From assembly GCA_029550525.1 (NCBI GenBank), contig JAKPHF010000048.1:62001-126000 (forward strand): 64,000 bases of DNA, read 5' to 3'. Source of the stretch: Planctomycetota bacterium (GTDB lineage: Bacteria; Planctomycetota; Phycisphaerae; UBA1845; PWPN01). A program made the position numbers and the translations under genes. Below, piece after piece: positions 34,550 through 42,886 of the stretch; within the stretch, counting starts at the first letter, position 1, and each line of letters opens with the position of its first letter. The notes beneath the pieces are model-generated. The model was given only the letters and a program-made list of their open reading frames with translations. It searched no databases and was not told where the DNA came from.

Positions 34550-35527
34550 ATGGCTGGCAAGTTTCAGATCGGCGAGCGGCTGCCCGCAATGGTGGACCGG
34601 ATCGTCGAGAGTTATTTCAGCGACGAACGAACGCGGCACATCGACCGCACACACCTGCCCAATCGGGCGGAGATCATCTGCATCATCAACCTGCTGCTCG
34701 AGTTGGCCTACCCGGGCTACTATGGACGGCAGGGCCTCAACCGCCACAACGTCCGCTTCCACGTGGGCGAGTTGCTGCCCCGGCTGGGCGAAAAGCTGTA
34801 CGACCAGATCTATCAGGCCCTGTGCTACCAGCAGGAGACGGCGTCGCCGGGGAAGCCCTGCAGCAATTCCTGCGAGGAAAAGGCCCGCGAGTTAACGCTG
34901 GCCTTCCTCGACCGGCTGCCGGCGATCCGCGAGATGCTGGCCGGCGACGTACAGGCCGCCTACGACGGCGATCCGGCCGCCATTAACACCGACGAGGTGA
35001 TTCTGGCCTACCCGGGCGTGCTGGCGATCACGGTATATCGCTTCGCCCACGAGCTGTACGAGATGGGCGTGCCGCTGATTCCCCGCACCATGACCGAGTA
35101 TGCCCACCAGTTGACGGGCGTGGACATTCATCCCGGAGCTCGCATCGGCCGCAACTTCTTCATCGATCACGCCACCGGCGTGGTCATCGGCGAGACAAGC
35201 GAGATCGGCGACCATGTCAAGCTGTACCAGGGTGTCACACTTGGGGCACTCTCATTCGCCAAGGACGAGCGGGGCCGGCTCATCCGCGGCCAGAAACGTC
35301 ACCCGACGGTCAAGGACCGCGTCACCGTGTACGCCAACGCCACCGTGCTGGGTGGCGACACGACGCTGGGCGAGAACTCGGTGGTGGGCGCCTCGGTGTT
35401 CCTGACCTCGAGCATTCCCGACAACGCCATGGTCCGTCTGAAGGACCCCGAACTGCGCATCCGCAAGATGCGCGGGAAGGACGAGGAACCTCGCGAGCCG
35501 GACTGGGTGCTGGATTTTCAGATCTGA
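34550..35527 (+). CDS. cysE: Serine O-acetyltransferase
   Basis: This 325-residue enzyme transfers acetyl from acetyl-CoA to L-serine, the first step of cysteine synthesis. The N-terminal helical part (1-190) leads into the left-handed beta-helix with hexapeptide repeats. Key pieces are TGVDIHPGARIGRNFFIDHA, TGVVIGETSEIGDHVKLYQG, then KDRVTVYANATVLGG and a C-terminal tail. The active-site Asp and His are in FFIDHATG. At 325 residues it is longer than E. coli CysE, as in EpsC/cyanobacterial-type enzymes. It stands alone with its own promoter at 34494-34523. Confidence 0.94.
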   Translation: MAGKFQIGERLPAMVDRIVESYFSDERTRHIDRTHLPNRAEIICIINLLLELAYPGYYGRQGLNRHNVRFHVGELLPRLGEKLYDQIYQALCYQQETASPGKPCSNSCEEKARELTLAFLDRLPAIREMLAGDVQAAYDGDPAAINTDEVILAYPGVLAITVYRFAHELYEMGVPLIPRTMTEYAHQLTGVDIHPGARIGRNFFIDHATGVVIGETSEIGDHVKLYQGVTLGALSFAKDERGRLIRGQKRHPTVKDRVTVYANATVLGGDTTLGENSVVGASVFLTSSIPDNAMVRLKDPELRIRKMRGKDEEPREPDWVLDFQI

Positions 35528-35535
35528 ACGGTTGG

Positions 35536-35567
35536 AGCTGTCAGCTGTGAGCTACGAGCTGTGAGCT
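35536..35567. repeat. Family A heptad array (AGCTNNN)
   Basis: AGCT starts at 35536, 35543, 35550, 35557 and 35564, exactly every 7 bases. It begins nine bases after the cysE stop. Confidence 0.85.
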
Positions 35568-35601
35568 GGAAGAGGGGGTCGCCTCCCCAGCGTCCTCCAG
35601 C

Positions 35602-35700
35602 GAGCGGCGGGGCTTGACCCCGCCGGCTCATTACTCCATCAGCTCGCGAGGGGACCCGGCCCCCGTCGAACTGAGCCCGCCGGGACAAGCCCGGCGGCTC
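35602..35700. repeat. Two GAGC...GCTC palindromes with CTTG-type loops
   Basis: 35602-35629 reads GAGC-GGCGGGG-CTTGA-CCCCGCC-GGCTC. 35673-35700 is the same design in the other orientation (GAGCC-CGCCGGG-ACAAG-CCCGGCG-GCTC). They fill the gap between cysE and the guanylyltransferase and could form strong hairpins or bidirectional terminators. Confidence 0.6.
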
Positions 35701-35742
35701 GCGGTGGTTTGAACCTCGCATACAGAGAGCCGGGAACGGCGC

Positions 35743-36810
35743 TTACTCGGATGGCGGCTCGGGGCGCTCGAGTTTTTGGACGAGCTCCTTGATCCTCTGT
35801 GCGTCTTGCTTGCGACAAACAAGCGTGGCATCGGGGCTGTGTACCACGATCAGGTCGTCCACGCCCACGGCGGCGATCAGGTGGCCCGTCTCGCTCACGA
35901 AGATGTTCTTGCCGGCTCCCAGCGTGGCCACGTTGGGAGCGGCCAGGACGTTCCCCGCGTCGTCGGCCGGGAAAATCTCGGCCAGACTGGTCCACGAACC
36001 CACGTCCAGCCACCGGCACGGCATTTCAATGACCGCCACGCGATCGGCCTTTTCCATGATGGCGAAATCGACCGAGATCTTCTGCAGTCGCGAGAACCGC
36101 TCCAGCACCGCTTTGGCTCGCGACTCCTCGGCGTACTCGGCGGCAACCGCCGCCAACTCCCGGTTCATCTCGGGCTGGTGCCGGGCATACTGGGCGAGGA
36201 TGGTCGGGATCCGCCAGACGAACATGCCGCTGTTCCAGAAGTACTCGCCGCTGGCCACGTACATCCCCGCGGTCAGCAGGTCGGGCTTCTCTTTGAAAGC
36301 GTTGATCTCGAACACGTCGGCGTCGAGCCGCCGGCCGCGATGGATGTAGCCATAGCCGGTGTGCGGGCCGGTCGGCTTGATGCCGAACGTCACCAGGACG
36401 TCCGGGTAACGCTCGGCGGCGGCATACGCCTTGGCCACGCTCTCGCGGAACTGATCGATGGGCTGGATGATGTGATCGGCCGTGAAAACGCCCATCGTGC
36501 CGTTTGGGTCGCGCTGGGCCACAAGATGAGCGGCCAGGCCCACCGCGGGGGCGGTGTCACGGGGGCAGGGCTCGCCCAGGAGGTTGGCTGCGGGCAATTC
36601 GGGCAGTTCGGCCGCGATGGCGGGCAACTGCTGCCGGCTGGTGATCACGTAGATTTGCTCGGGCGGCATGAGCCCGTTCAGCCGCTCGAAGGCAATCCGC
36701 AGCAGCGACTTGCCGCCGAACAGCCGCAACAACTGCTTGGGTCGACCCTCTCGGGACAACGGCCACAGCCGCGTGCCCGAGCCGCCTGCCATAATAACTG
36801 CGTGCTGCAT
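35743..36810 (-). CDS. manC: Mannose-1-phosphate guanylyltransferase
   Basis: This 355-residue cytosolic enzyme makes GDP-mannose from mannose-1-phosphate and GTP. The nucleotidyltransferase signature is GGSGTRLWPLSREGRPKQLL at residues 9-28, and downstream sugar-binding motifs FGIKPTGPHTGYGYI and VDFAIMEKAD are present. It lacks the C-terminal isomerase domain of bifunctional ManC. ATG 36810 has GGAG seven bases upstream; the extra 20 residues of a longer frame only translate the adjacent AGCT array. It lies downstream of pgi on the same strand, which fits shared sugar-phosphate supply for GDP-mannose polymers. Confidence 0.93.
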   Translation of the reverse strand: MQHAVIMAGGSGTRLWPLSREGRPKQLLRLFGGKSLLRIAFERLNGLMPPEQIYVITSRQQLPAIAAELPELPAANLLGEPCPRDTAPAVGLAAHLVAQRDPNGTMGVFTADHIIQPIDQFRESVAKAYAAAERYPDVLVTFGIKPTGPHTGYGYIHRGRRLDADVFEINAFKEKPDLLTAGMYVASGEYFWNSGMFVWRIPTILAQYARHQPEMNRELAAVAAEYAEESRAKAVLERFSRLQKISVDFAIMEKADRVAVIEMPCRWLDVGSWTSLAEIFPADDAGNVLAAPNVATLGAGKNIFVSETGHLIAAVGVDDLIVVHSPDATLVCRKQDAQRIKELVQKLERPEPPSE

Positions 36811-36815
36811 GGTAG

Positions 36816-36915
36816 AGCTCCGAGCTTTTAGCTGTAAGCTATAAGCCATAGACCAGAAAAACAGGCCCATCTGCCAATTCTCTGGCTCACAGCTTATAGC
36901 TTATAGCCTACAGCT
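36816..36915. repeat. Family A heptad arrays in inverted orientation
   Basis: Left array: AGCT at 36816, 36823, 36830, 36837, then AGCC 36844 leading to CCAGAAA. Right array in the opposite orientation: AGCT 36891, 36898, AGCC 36905, AGCT 36912. Together they make a 100-base inverted repeat between pgi's stop (36918) and manC's start; manC's ribosome site lies within the left array. Confidence 0.85.
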
Positions 36916-36917
36916 TT

Positions 36918-38288
36918 TCACCCCATCGGCGACTTCTCATAACCTTGGCGACCCATGAAATGGAACGTGAGCTGCTTGCCCAGCTCCACCGCCGGCTGGT
37001 CGTAAGGGTTTATGCCCTGGAGCTTGCCCATGATGGGGATGACTGACTCGTAGAGATAGATGAACTCGCCGACGGTCCGGGCGTTGACGCTGGGGAATCG
37101 AATGGTCAAGCTCGGCCGGCCGCTGGCCAGCAGGGCCAGTTCCGTCGCCTTCTTCTCGGTGTTCAGCAATCCGCCGAGCGTCCCGTCCCGGCTGCGACCC
37201 AGATAGTCCATGGCCTCGATGTCCTTGAAGCCGCGCGGAATCACCGTGTCCACGTCGAACTCTTCGACCTCGAGGAAGGTGATGACCTTGTCGTTCGGAC
37301 CTTCGCGGTACAGCTGAACCTGCGAGTGCTGATCCGTGGCCCCCAGCGCCTTGATGGGCGTGGGACCGACGTTCTGGCCGTCGCTGGGGCGAATCTTGCC
37401 GAGGCTCTCCGCCCACAATTGGCAGTACCAGTCGGCCATGTCCTTGAGCTGCTGGCTGTAGGGCATCATCACGTGGAGGCGCTTGCCGCGTTCCATGTAG
37501 AGGTGATGAATGGCGGCGATGCGGGCGGCCGGGTTGGTGGCCGGGTTCGGATCGCTGACCGCTTGATCCATGGCCGCCGCCCCGTCGAGCAGGCCGTCGA
37601 TGTCGATGCCGCACATCGCGGCCGAGAACAGCCCCACCGGCGTAAGCACACTGAAGCGGCCGCCGACACCGTCGGGCACCACCAGCGAGCGATACTTTTC
37701 GCGGTCCACGATGCCGCGCATGGTGCCGTGGGCCGGGTCGGTGGTCACGATGATCCGCCGTCGCGCTTCCTCCTCGCCCAGGGCCTGGATCAGGCGGTCG
37801 CGGACGATGAGGAACTGGGCCGACGTTTCGGCAGTCTCGCCCGACTTGCTGATCACGTTGATCAGCGTGCGCGACCAGTCCTCGCTGCAGAAGGCCATGA
37901 CCGCCTCGAACGCGACGGGATCCACGTTGTCGAGCACGAACAGCCGCGGCCCCTTGCGCTGGTCGGCAGGCAGCAGGTTGTAGCCATACGGATTCAGCGC
38001 CGACTGCAACGCGATGTTGCCCAAGGCCGAGCCGCCGATTCCCAAGACGACGAGGTTATCGGTTTGGTCCTTGTATTCAGCCACGATCTGCTTGATCTCG
38101 TCAACCTGAATCCGCAGGTGCGGCAGTTCGCGGAAGCGGTGTTGGCCGGCTCGTCGCTCATTGGCGATCTCGTCCAGGACCTCGCGCAGGCGCCCGTGCA
38201 ACCCGGCGATCTGATCTTCGGGCAGCGCGTGAGCGCCCAGGCGGGAGTCGTGAATGTAGGTCGTATCGAGTCTCAGTTGAATCGTCAT
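36918..38288 (-). CDS. pgi: Glucose-6-phosphate isomerase
   Basis: This 456-residue cytosolic enzyme interconverts glucose-6-phosphate and fructose-6-phosphate. Motifs: VVLGIGGSALGNIALQ (phosphate binding), ISKSGETAETSAQF with the SKSGET loop, GVGGRFSVLTPVGL, and ATDQHSQVQLYREGPND. Length is at the bacterial/archaeal short-type size. ATG 38288 has AGGAAAGG upstream. It is followed by manC at 108 bases, the gap being occupied by the AGCT inverted repeat, and is preceded by a composite repeat at 38317-38428. Confidence 0.96.
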   Translation of the reverse strand: MTIQLRLDTTYIHDSRLGAHALPEDQIAGLHGRLREVLDEIANERRAGQHRFRELPHLRIQVDEIKQIVAEYKDQTDNLVVLGIGGSALGNIALQSALNPYGYNLLPADQRKGPRLFVLDNVDPVAFEAVMAFCSEDWSRTLINVISKSGETAETSAQFLIVRDRLIQALGEEEARRRIIVTTDPAHGTMRGIVDREKYRSLVVPDGVGGRFSVLTPVGLFSAAMCGIDIDGLLDGAAAMDQAVSDPNPATNPAARIAAIHHLYMERGKRLHVMMPYSQQLKDMADWYCQLWAESLGKIRPSDGQNVGPTPIKALGATDQHSQVQLYREGPNDKVITFLEVEEFDVDTVIPRGFKDIEAMDYLGRSRDGTLGGLLNTEKKATELALLASGRPSLTIRFPSVNARTVGEFIYLYESVIPIMGKLQGINPYDQPAVELGKQLTFHFMGRQGYEKSPMG

Positions 38289-38316
38289 TGGTGGCTACCT
38301 TTCCTGATGAATAACA

Positions 38317-38428
38317 AATGACGAAACCCGAATGACGAATGTGGAATGCCTCACAGCTCACAGCTCACAGCTCAAAGCTCATAGCCCACAGTTTTTTCGT
38401 CATTCATCACTCGGATTTCGTCATTCAT
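38317..38428. repeat. Composite B-A-B' palindromic element
   Basis: AATGACG-type heptads (38317-38341) are followed by AGCT heptads at 38355, 38362, 38369, 38376 and AGCC 38383. Reverse-orientation CGTCATT-type heptads then start at 38398, 38405, 38412 and 38419. The outer arms are inverted repeats of each other. All three parts have period 7. Confidence 0.85.
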
Positions 38429-38436
38429 GTCTGTCC

Positions 38437-40605
38437 TTACCAGTCCTCATCGACGGCCTCCAGTGGGGCCATCTCCAGTATAAACGTTTTCTCCCCATAG
38501 GCGGCAAAACGGACGCCGGCGTGCGTCCGACCGGCTCGGGGCTGAACCCACATGAGCCGCCCTACGCCATACTGCGGGTGCCGCAGAAGCTGACCTTGCC
38601 GCCACTCCACGAGCTCGTGCGAGATCGCGTGGTCCGGTTCGTGTCGCGCCGAGCGTTCCTGCGGCCGGCCGTCCTCGCCGATGTTCAGATGCACGACGTT
38701 GTCCTTGGGCAACTCGGTGAGGAATACCGATCGCGACGTCCGCTGGAGCATGCCGCGCACCTCACGCCAGCGGGCACTGCTGATGGTCAGGGCCTTGCGG
38801 GCCCGGGTCATGCCCACGAAAAACAGTCGACGTTCTTCCTCGAGGTCGCCGCCGGCCTGGCTCCGCTGATGAGGCAGCAAGCCGTCCTCCACGCCGGCGA
38901 TGTAAACGCGGTCGAACTCCAGACCTTTGGCGGCGTGCAGCGTCATGAGCGTGACCGCTCCCACGTCCGGATCGACGGCGTCCTGATCCGACACCAGGCT
39001 GATCATCTGCAACCAATCGGTGAGCGAGCCGCTGCCGTCGGCGTGCTGGCGGTCGTACTCGGCGGCGAACGTGATTAACTCGTTGACGTTCTCCAATGCA
39101 CTCGTATCGTCGCTGCGCGACCACATCTGCGTCAGGCCGGTCTGGGCAACGGTCTGCTCGAGCAGATCCTGGAGATGTCCGTCCGACCCGGCGGCTCGGC
39201 TTAAGGAATCGAGGAGACGCGCGAACTCTCTGAGCGGCGTGGCGGCCCGGCCGATGTTGGGAATCTCGTCCGGCGTTTGCAGTACCTCGAGTGGCGTGCG
39301 GCCCGTCGCGGCGGCATGCTGGAGAACGCGCTGCACGGTCACCTCGCCGATACCGCGAGCGGGCACGTTGATGATCCGCAACAGCGCGACCTGATCCTGC
39401 GGGTTGACCAGAAGCCGCAGGTACGCCAGCGTGTCCTTGATCTCGCGGCGTTGAAAGAAGGCCACGCCGCGGGCCACCTGGTACGGGACCTGGGCGCTGC
39501 GTAGAGCGGCCTCCAGATTTCGCGACAGCGAGTTCACGCGGTAGAAGATGGCCACGTCGTTGAATCGACCGCCCGTCTCGGCGTACGCCCGGATCTCCCG
39601 GGCGATGAACGCCGCCTCCGCCTGGGCGTCCTCGCACTCGGCCACCCGGACGGGCTCGCCGTCGGTGTTGCCCGTCCAGAGTCGCTTTTTCTTGCGTTTG
39701 CGGTTGCGGGCGATGACCGCATCGGCGGCGGCCAGAATCTGAGGCGTCGAACGATAGTTCTGCTCGAGATGCACGACGGTGGCGTCGGCGAAGTCTTCCT
39801 CGAACTGCAGGATGTTGTGGATGTTGGCCCCTCGCCAGCCGTAGATCGACTGGTCCGGGTCGCCCGTCACGCACAGGTTCTCGTGGCCCAGACACAGCCC
39901 GCGGGCGATCAGGTACTGAGCATGGTTCGTGTCCTGGTACTCGTCCACCAGCACGTAGCGATACTGGTCTTCCAGACGCTCGCGGATATCGGGATTGTCG
40001 CCGAGCAGCCGGGCGGTCTTGATGAGCAGGTCGTCGAAGTCGACGGCGTTCTGCTCAGCGAGCACCTGCTCATAGGCCGCGTAGATCGGCGCGATCATCC
40101 GCTGCTCCCAGCCGGAGGCTTCGGCCGCGTAGCGATCGGCGTCGATCATCTCGTTCTTGGCCTTGCTGATGGCGTTTAGGATGTTACCGGGCGTGAACTG
40201 ATCCGTGTTCTGGTTGGCCCGCTCGATGGCCTGCTTGACCGCCGCCTGCTGGTCGGCCTCGTCAAAGATGGAAAAGTTCGGGCCCAGGCCCACCCGCTCG
40301 CCGTGAATCCGCAGCAAGCGGGCACAGAACGAGTGGAACGTCGAGCAGGTGACTCGGCCCGCCCCGAGCCGCCGCATGCGTTCGGCCATCTCGTTGGCCG
40401 CCTTGTTCGTGAAGGTGATGGCCAGGATGTGGCGCGGCTCGGTGACCGTGCAGGCGAGGTAGGCCGCCCGGTGCGTGATCACGCGAGTCTTCCCGCTGCC
40501 CGGGCCAGCCAGGACGAGCAGCGGGCCGTGCGCATGCATGACGGCCTGCCGCTGGGGTTCGGTCAGGTTGGCCAGCAATTCTTCCGGTCGTCCCACGTTC
40601 TCCAC
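38437..40605 (-). CDS. pcrA: UvrD/PcrA-type DNA helicase
   Basis: This SF1A 3'-5' helicase of about 722 residues acts in DNA repair. Motifs: I GPGSGKTR, Ia AITFTNKAANEM, II DEYQDTN, III GDPDQSIYGWRGA, IV QNYRST, V/VI TLHAAKGLEFDRV and GMTRARKAL. The C-terminal Tudor-like end (QYGVGRLMWVQ) matches PcrA/UvrD. Starts are uncertain: GTG 40605 gives VENVGRPEELLANL as the N-terminus, while a longer frame to 40755 would overlap acpS on the other strand. A TATAAG lies a few bases upstream, so the transcript may be nearly leaderless. Confidence 0.93.
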   Translation of the reverse strand: MENVGRPEELLANLTEPQRQAVMHAHGPLLVLAGPGSGKTRVITHRAAYLACTVTEPRHILAITFTNKAANEMAERMRRLGAGRVTCSTFHSFCARLLRIHGERVGLGPNFSIFDEADQQAAVKQAIERANQNTDQFTPGNILNAISKAKNEMIDADRYAAEASGWEQRMIAPIYAAYEQVLAEQNAVDFDDLLIKTARLLGDNPDIRERLEDQYRYVLVDEYQDTNHAQYLIARGLCLGHENLCVTGDPDQSIYGWRGANIHNILQFEEDFADATVVHLEQNYRSTPQILAAADAVIARNRKRKKKRLWTGNTDGEPVRVAECEDAQAEAAFIAREIRAYAETGGRFNDVAIFYRVNSLSRNLEAALRSAQVPYQVARGVAFFQRREIKDTLAYLRLLVNPQDQVALLRIINVPARGIGEVTVQRVLQHAAATGRTPLEVLQTPDEIPNIGRAATPLREFARLLDSLSRAAGSDGHLQDLLEQTVAQTGLTQMWSRSDDTSALENVNELITFAAEYDRQHADGSGSLTDWLQMISLVSDQDAVDPDVGAVTLMTLHAAKGLEFDRVYIAGVEDGLLPHQRSQAGGDLEEERRLFFVGMTRARKALTISSARWREVRGMLQRTSRSVFLTELPKDNVVHLNIGEDGRPQERSARHEPDHAISHELVEWRQGQLLRHPQYGVGRLMWVQPRAGRTHAGVRFAAYGEKTFILEMAPLEAVDEDW

Positions 40606-40708
40606 CCACGATCTTATACTCGTCAGCGCCGCGAAAATCGAGACGGCATCAACGACGGAGAAACGATCGCTGTTTGCCGAACGAATCCCGCTTGTTATGC
40701 TGATCGGC

Positions 40709-41092
40709 ATGAGGATTGTCGCGACGGGAATCGACCTGATCGAATGCCAGCGCATCGCCGAACTGTGGGAGCGTCACGGCGACCGCATGGTCAACCGGCT
40801 GCTCACGCCGGCCGAGTGGGCGTACGTGCGGATGCACAAGGATTTCATTCCGCGGCTGGCCGGCCGGTTCGCCGCCAAGGAAGCCATCCTGAAAGTGCTC
40901 GGCACAGGCTGGCGCGGCGGGATCGCCTGGACCGACATGGAGATCCTCAACGACCGGGCCGGTAGCCCCCACCTGACGCTCAGCGGCGAGTGTGCCCGCG
41001 TGGCCGAACGGCTGGGCATCACGCGCATCTTCATCTCCATCAGCCACACCGCCAACTACGCCACAGCCATGGCCACCGGCGTGAGCGATTGA
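40709..41092 (+). CDS. acpS: Holo-acyl-carrier-protein synthase
   Basis: This 127-residue enzyme transfers the 4'-phosphopantetheine arm from CoA to acyl carrier protein. Motifs GIDLIECQRI (with the Mg-binding Asp) and AGRFAAKEAILKVLGTGW (Glu and Lys), then ISISHTANYATA, are complete. The ATG at 40709 gives a typical AcpS length; upstream codons to 40475 are antisense to the helicase. It is divergent from the helicase gene with about 100 bases between. No obvious ribosome site precedes it. Confidence 0.95.
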   Translation: MRIVATGIDLIECQRIAELWERHGDRMVNRLLTPAEWAYVRMHKDFIPRLAGRFAAKEAILKVLGTGWRGGIAWTDMEILNDRAGSPHLTLSGECARVAERLGITRIFISISHTANYATAMATGVSD

Positions 41093-41152
41093 CGGAGCCC
41101 CGGCCCCTGCACTCGCTTGCATCCGCAGATCCACAGGCCATTCCATTCACAA

Positions 41153-41272
41153 AATCTGCGCTGATCTGCGCTAATCTGCGGACCATGACTAGTGTTGTAT
41201 ATATGTCCCTATTGGCACATCATGCTTGAATTCGTTCTTGTCCGCAGATTTCGCAGATGGTCGCAGATTCAG
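41153..41272. repeat. Family E ATCTGCG inverted arrays
   Basis: Left arm: ATCTGCG at 41154, 41164 and 41174 (period 10). Right arm, opposite orientation: CGCAGAT at 41243, 41252 and 41262. The AT-rich centre (41184-41240) has no gene. The element occupies most of the 276 bases between acpS and the porin gene, which otherwise hold only the hairpin at 41340-41359. Confidence 0.75.
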
Positions 41273-41339
41273 AATCGCTAACGGTCAGTGTACTTTGATT
41301 GAATGGTGGTATTGTCGGGGGGTATGCTTTCCATCCGAA

Positions 41340-41359
41340 GGCGGGCAAGATGCCCCGCC
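41340..41359. repeat. Family D GGGC hairpin, possible porin terminator
   Basis: GGCGGGC-AAGA-TGCCCCGCC forms a near-perfect stem ten bases beyond the porin stop codon. It may end that transcript, though no U-run follows. Confidence 0.5.
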
Positions 41360-41368
41360 CCCCGCCGA

Positions 41369-42775
41369 TCAGAAGACGATTCGCAGGCGAATGCCGCCTA
41401 TGATGGCGTCGCGGGCGTCCTTGTTCCCCCCTGGGTTGGTAATCACCTGGAGGTCCGGACTGATGACGATTGCCGGCGTCAAATGCCAGGCGTAGTACCA
41501 TTCATAGACCGTCTCCCCCGTCGCACGAGGGTCGATCGCCCGTCGGTATCGGTCGGAAATCAGCAGGTTCGACCAGGCGAAGCCGAAGACGTCCTCGTCG
41601 CGGCCAGGGATCAGACCCTTGTACGACGCCCCCACCTGCCAATAACAGCTCACCTGGTGGGTGTCCTGGCTCGTGCCGCCCGCTCGCGTGAAGACGCCCA
41701 GGCCCTGCGTGTCCTCGGGGTCGTCGTTCTCTTTCCAGATCATCTGGTCGAGGCCGCCGTAGATGCCGAGATCGCCGCCCCGCATCCGGGGCTCCTCGTC
41801 CTCCTCGAGTTCCTCGAAGACTTCCTTGACCGTCGGGTCGTACCAGAACCCGATGCGATAGCGGCCGGGCATGGGCCCTTTGTCCGTCTTCCATTCGGGC
41901 GTCAGACCGGTTTCCCACATGCCGATATACCACGCTTGGTCGTGAAACGCGGTGTCGAACTGTGTGTGGTAACGCTGCGCCTGGGCATCGAATACCGCCG
42001 CTTGGACATACCACCAGTCCACCGGCTCGACCCTCACGAACGCGCCCATGGCGGCATCGTGCGGGATGGTGGGGTTTCGGAACGACGCGCGGTTCAGGAA
42101 GTCTTTGTCCTCGTGGTTGGCGTACAGGCTGACGTCGAACAGATCCTTGTGCGTCTGGATGACGCCCAGCCGGAACTCAAGCTTCTCTTCGAAGAACTTG
42201 TACCAGAACCACCACTTGCGAACGTAGATAGCCTGGTCCTTGGTTCCGGGGTCGGAATTGGGGTTGGACAGCGAGCCGACCGCTTCCTGTATGCTCCGGT
42301 TGTACTCGCCCTTGGCCTTGATGTAGAAACCGGATTCGAAATCCGTCTCGGGGGCGATCAGCCCCATCTGCTTGAAGTCCAGTTCGACCGTCAGGTCGTA
42401 GCTGCCCGTGAAGCGGCAGGTGCCATGAGTTTCTTTGCCCCCGCGGAAGTTCTGCTGCCATTGCTGCTGGTAGGACAAGTCCACGCTCAGGCCGATTTTC
42501 TGGAGTTCAGGCCGGATACCCAATCCGTCGCTGATGAGCCGCTCGGCCGTCCAAATGTCGGACGGCTCCGCAGTCTCCTCAAGTTCGGCGGGAGCAAGAG
42601 CGGACACAAGCGGCGGTTCCTCGGGGCCACTTCCGTGGGACGGCGCGTTCGCCGTGCGCGCGTCGACGGCAGGTGTATCCACCGACTGAGCCGAAGCCGC
42701 TGCTCCACACAGCGCGATTGTGACCGGGACCACGAGTTGGCAAAGAGCCCGAGATCGGTAAAGCACCATACCCAT
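41369..42775 (-). CDS. OprB-like carbohydrate-selective porin
   Basis: This outer-membrane protein of about 468 residues has a signal peptide (LVVPVTIALCGAAASAQ). The mature part has the alternating amphipathic strands of a beta-barrel (LSVDLSYQQQWQQNF, WWYVQAAVFDAQ, YRIGFWYDPT) and ends in Phe (IRLRIVF), as barrel proteins do. Similarity to OprB-type porins suggests passive uptake of sugars; specificity is unknown. The start is not settled: ATG 42775 is my choice, with 42769 and 42799 as alternatives and no strong ribosome site. Its presence implies an outer membrane in this organism. Confidence 0.85.
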   Translation of the reverse strand: MGMVLYRSRALCQLVVPVTIALCGAAASAQSVDTPAVDARTANAPSHGSGPEEPPLVSALAPAELEETAEPSDIWTAERLISDGLGIRPELQKIGLSVDLSYQQQWQQNFRGGKETHGTCRFTGSYDLTVELDFKQMGLIAPETDFESGFYIKAKGEYNRSIQEAVGSLSNPNSDPGTKDQAIYVRKWWFWYKFFEEKLEFRLGVIQTHKDLFDVSLYANHEDKDFLNRASFRNPTIPHDAAMGAFVRVEPVDWWYVQAAVFDAQAQRYHTQFDTAFHDQAWYIGMWETGLTPEWKTDKGPMPGRYRIGFWYDPTVKEVFEELEEDEEPRMRGGDLGIYGGLDQMIWKENDDPEDTQGLGVFTRAGGTSQDTHQVSCYWQVGASYKGLIPGRDEDVFGFAWSNLLISDRYRRAIDPRATGETVYEWYYAWHLTPAIVISPDLQVITNPGGNKDARDAIIGGIRLRIVF

Positions 42776-42886
42776 CGGTTCGCACGCTTTCCCACGCATG
42801 ACAGAGTGCAACCAACCCGGCACGGCTCCGTCCGGTTCGGGGCGAATCTTACTGAATTGATGACGGCCTGAATAGGGCAGTTCGTG

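Noticed and set aside
38349..38390. Possible CRISPR array
   Set aside because: Units are 7 bases with no 25-40 base unique spacers and no cas genes in the window.
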